This document shows, piece by piece, positions 6,774 through 7,905 of a stretch of DNA of 7,905 bases; the first letter of the stretch is position 1, and each line of letters begins with the position of its first letter. The DNA is from Flavobacteriales bacterium UBA3364 (GTDB lineage: Bacteria; Bacteroidota; Bacteroidia; Flavobacteriales_F; PHOS-HE28): positions 1-7,905 of the forward strand of contig DEQO01000075.1 of the NCBI GenBank assembly GCA_002360495.1, given 5' to 3'. The translations under genes were made by a program, and so were the position numbers. The notes below the pieces were generated by a model that saw only the letters and a list, made by a program, of their open reading frames with translations, was not told the origin of the DNA and ran no database searches.

Positions 6774-7905
6774 CTACGGCTGGATCACCAACCGCTCGGT
6801 CCAGGTCTTCGTTCCGGCGGTGATGTTCACCATATACAGGCCTTGGGCCATGTCCCCGTTGAGGTCGAGGACAGTGTTCAAGTATCCATCTTGAACAGCG
6901 ATGGTCCGTGCATTCACGCGCTTGCCGGTCATGTCGAAGATGTCCACCGTCACGGTGTTGATGTCAGCAGCTACCCCGCTCAGGCTGAGGAAGAGCTGAT
7001 CGCCACGGTTCGGATTGGGGTACATTGTGAGCGTGCTGTTCGTCTCCAGCGCCAAGCTGTTGCCGCCACCGCCTTGGAAGGGAGGTGAGGGCGGGGGGCA
7101 GAACGTCGAAGATCCAATATTGACCTTACAGATGTTCCCCCAAGGCGTGACCGAAGCAGCACAATTGTTCGCGTCGTTGGTCGCGCCACCGATGCACCAT
7201 GTCGCACCACCGTCCTTGCTCACCCGCACATCGACGTCATATTGGGTGTTGCACTTGAGTTTTTCCCCTGTGGTCCAGTTCAGGTACAGGGTCGCGCTGG
7301 TCTGGGGCGGGCGAACGATGCAACTCGGTCCCGCACCACCTCCCATCGGAACTTCGCCGGGGATGCGGAAACGGAATTGGTAGCGGACGTTGGAGGCGGC
7401 AACAGCCGGTGCGAATTGCGGTGGGTTGGCCACGATCTTGTTGGCAGAGCTGTTGGCACCGCCAAAGGAACGATTGACACCGCAGCTGAAGTCGGCCGTA
7501 TTCGACGGGTTGTCCTGGAGCTTCACGAGCGGGCAGGAGGCGGCCGCAGCGTCGATCTTGAAACGGCAGGCGGGGCCGAAGGCCAGGTTGGTTCCCGCTA
7601 CGCGGGCGCGGATCCGCACGTTCAACAGCTTGTTGTACGGGATCTCCTGGTTCGTGGCTTGGTTGCCTGGAGGCAGCGGAACGTTCTTGTTGATCTTGAA
7701 GTGGCAGGCGCGTGTTGCACCGGAGCCCGTACCATCGGTGGTGGAGTGGCTGCGGAAGCGGCGGTAGCTGTACGTGCCGTTCGGGTCGAAGAACCAGAAT
7801 TCGTACCCGCTGTTCGCCGGGCTCAATACGAGTTGGCCGGTCACGCTGGCGTCCTCGGAAGCCACGATGAACTGGTAGTTCACCCAATCCAGCTTGTCGC
7901 AGCTG
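6774..7905 (-). CDS. Secreted repeat protein with T9SS type A sorting domain, 5'-truncated
   Basis: The frame is open to the right edge of the window (first visible residues S-C-D-K-L-D-W) and stops at 6774, leaving 376 visible residues of a longer protein. A GTG at 7883 is in frame but lies mid-domain, so it is not taken as the start. Two degenerate units can be aligned by eye. Unit 1, about residues 1-117, has VNYQFIV, then LLNVRIRARV, ending FGPACRFKI. Unit 2, about 139-263, has VRYQFRFRI, then YDVDVRVSKDGG, ending WGNICKVNI. The alternating strands suggest fibronectin- or Ig-like folds, with Cys residues at comparable unit ends. A Pro/Gly-rich linker (about 267-282) leads into an 85-residue T9SS type A sorting domain: LTMYPNPNRGD, VDIFDMTGKRV, GLYMVNI and the ending TERLVIQP. 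The protein is therefore probably exported to the cell surface or released. No catalytic motif is visible; the role may be binding or structural, with any enzymatic part upstream of the visible portion. Confidence 0.85.
   Translation of the reverse strand, partial: SCDKLDWVNYQFIVASEDASVTGQLVLSPANSGYEFWFFDPNGTYSYRRFRSHSTTDGTGSGATRACHFKINKNVPLPPGNQATNQEIPYNKLLNVRIRARVAGTNLAFGPACRFKIDAAAASCPLVKLQDNPSNTADFSCGVNRSFGGANSSANKIVANPPQFAPAVAASNVRYQFRFRIPGEVPMGGGAGPSCIVRPPQTSATLYLNWTTGEKLKCNTQYDVDVRVSKDGGATWCIGGATNDANNCAASVTPWGNICKVNIGSSTFCPPPSPPFQGGGGNSLALETNSTLTMYPNPNRGDQLFLSLSGVAADINTVTVDIFDMTGKRVNARTIAVQDGYLNTVLDLNGDMAQGLYMVNITAGTKTWTERLVIQP

Noticed and set aside
1..7905. CRISPR arrays, insertion sequences, tRNA or rRNA genes, toxin-antitoxin or defence genes
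   Set aside because: No direct-repeat arrays, transposase motifs, cloverleaf-like stretches or defence-family motifs were seen; coding sequence fills nearly the whole window.

Overview
The window looks like ordinary chromosomal DNA from a GC-rich member of the Bacteroidota, most likely a Flavobacteriales-type environmental lineage. Three things point there. Two proteins end in type IX secretion system (T9SS) sorting domains, which are typical of this phylum. The upstream regions carry TAnnTTTG -7 boxes, the Bacteroidota promoter element, and not sigma70 -10 boxes. There is also a DUF4369/DUF5106-type thiol-disulfide oxidoreductase, a family concentrated in this phylum. Species and genus cannot be fixed from the sequence.

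Layout, left to right: (1) bases 1-1524, + strand, the 3' part of a long, highly charged coiled-coil protein with two related TPR-like units and a compact C-terminal domain; it enters from outside the window. (2) A 170-base convergent gap without a convincing terminator. (3) 1695-3194, - strand, a secreted thioredoxin-fold protein with a CGHC active site. (4) 3335-4930, - strand, prfC, peptide chain release factor 3, complete. (5) A 123-base divergent promoter region. (6) 5054-6676, + strand, a secreted PQQ-dependent glucose/sorbosone dehydrogenase-like enzyme fused to an Ig-like segment and a T9SS sorting domain. (7) A strong 13-bp hairpin terminator in a 97-base convergent gap. (8) 6774-7905, - strand, the 3' part of a large secreted protein with two degenerate repeat units and a T9SS sorting domain; it leaves the window on the right.

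The genes do not form one pathway. prfC is cytoplasmic translation machinery. Three of the other four are exported proteins: a periplasmic or envelope redox protein and two T9SS cargo proteins. The thioredoxin-like gene lies downstream of prfC on the same strand but has its own near-perfect promoter, so it is probably transcribed separately. No RNA genes, insertion sequences, CRISPR arrays or phage genes were seen, and no gap between genes exceeds 170 bases.

I looked for an undescribed system and did not find a convincing one. The most informative observations are a promoter that predicts a leaderless mRNA, the same 13-base extended promoter core in front of two genes, the uncharacterised C-terminal domain of the coiled-coil protein, and the repeat architecture of the right-hand secreted protein.
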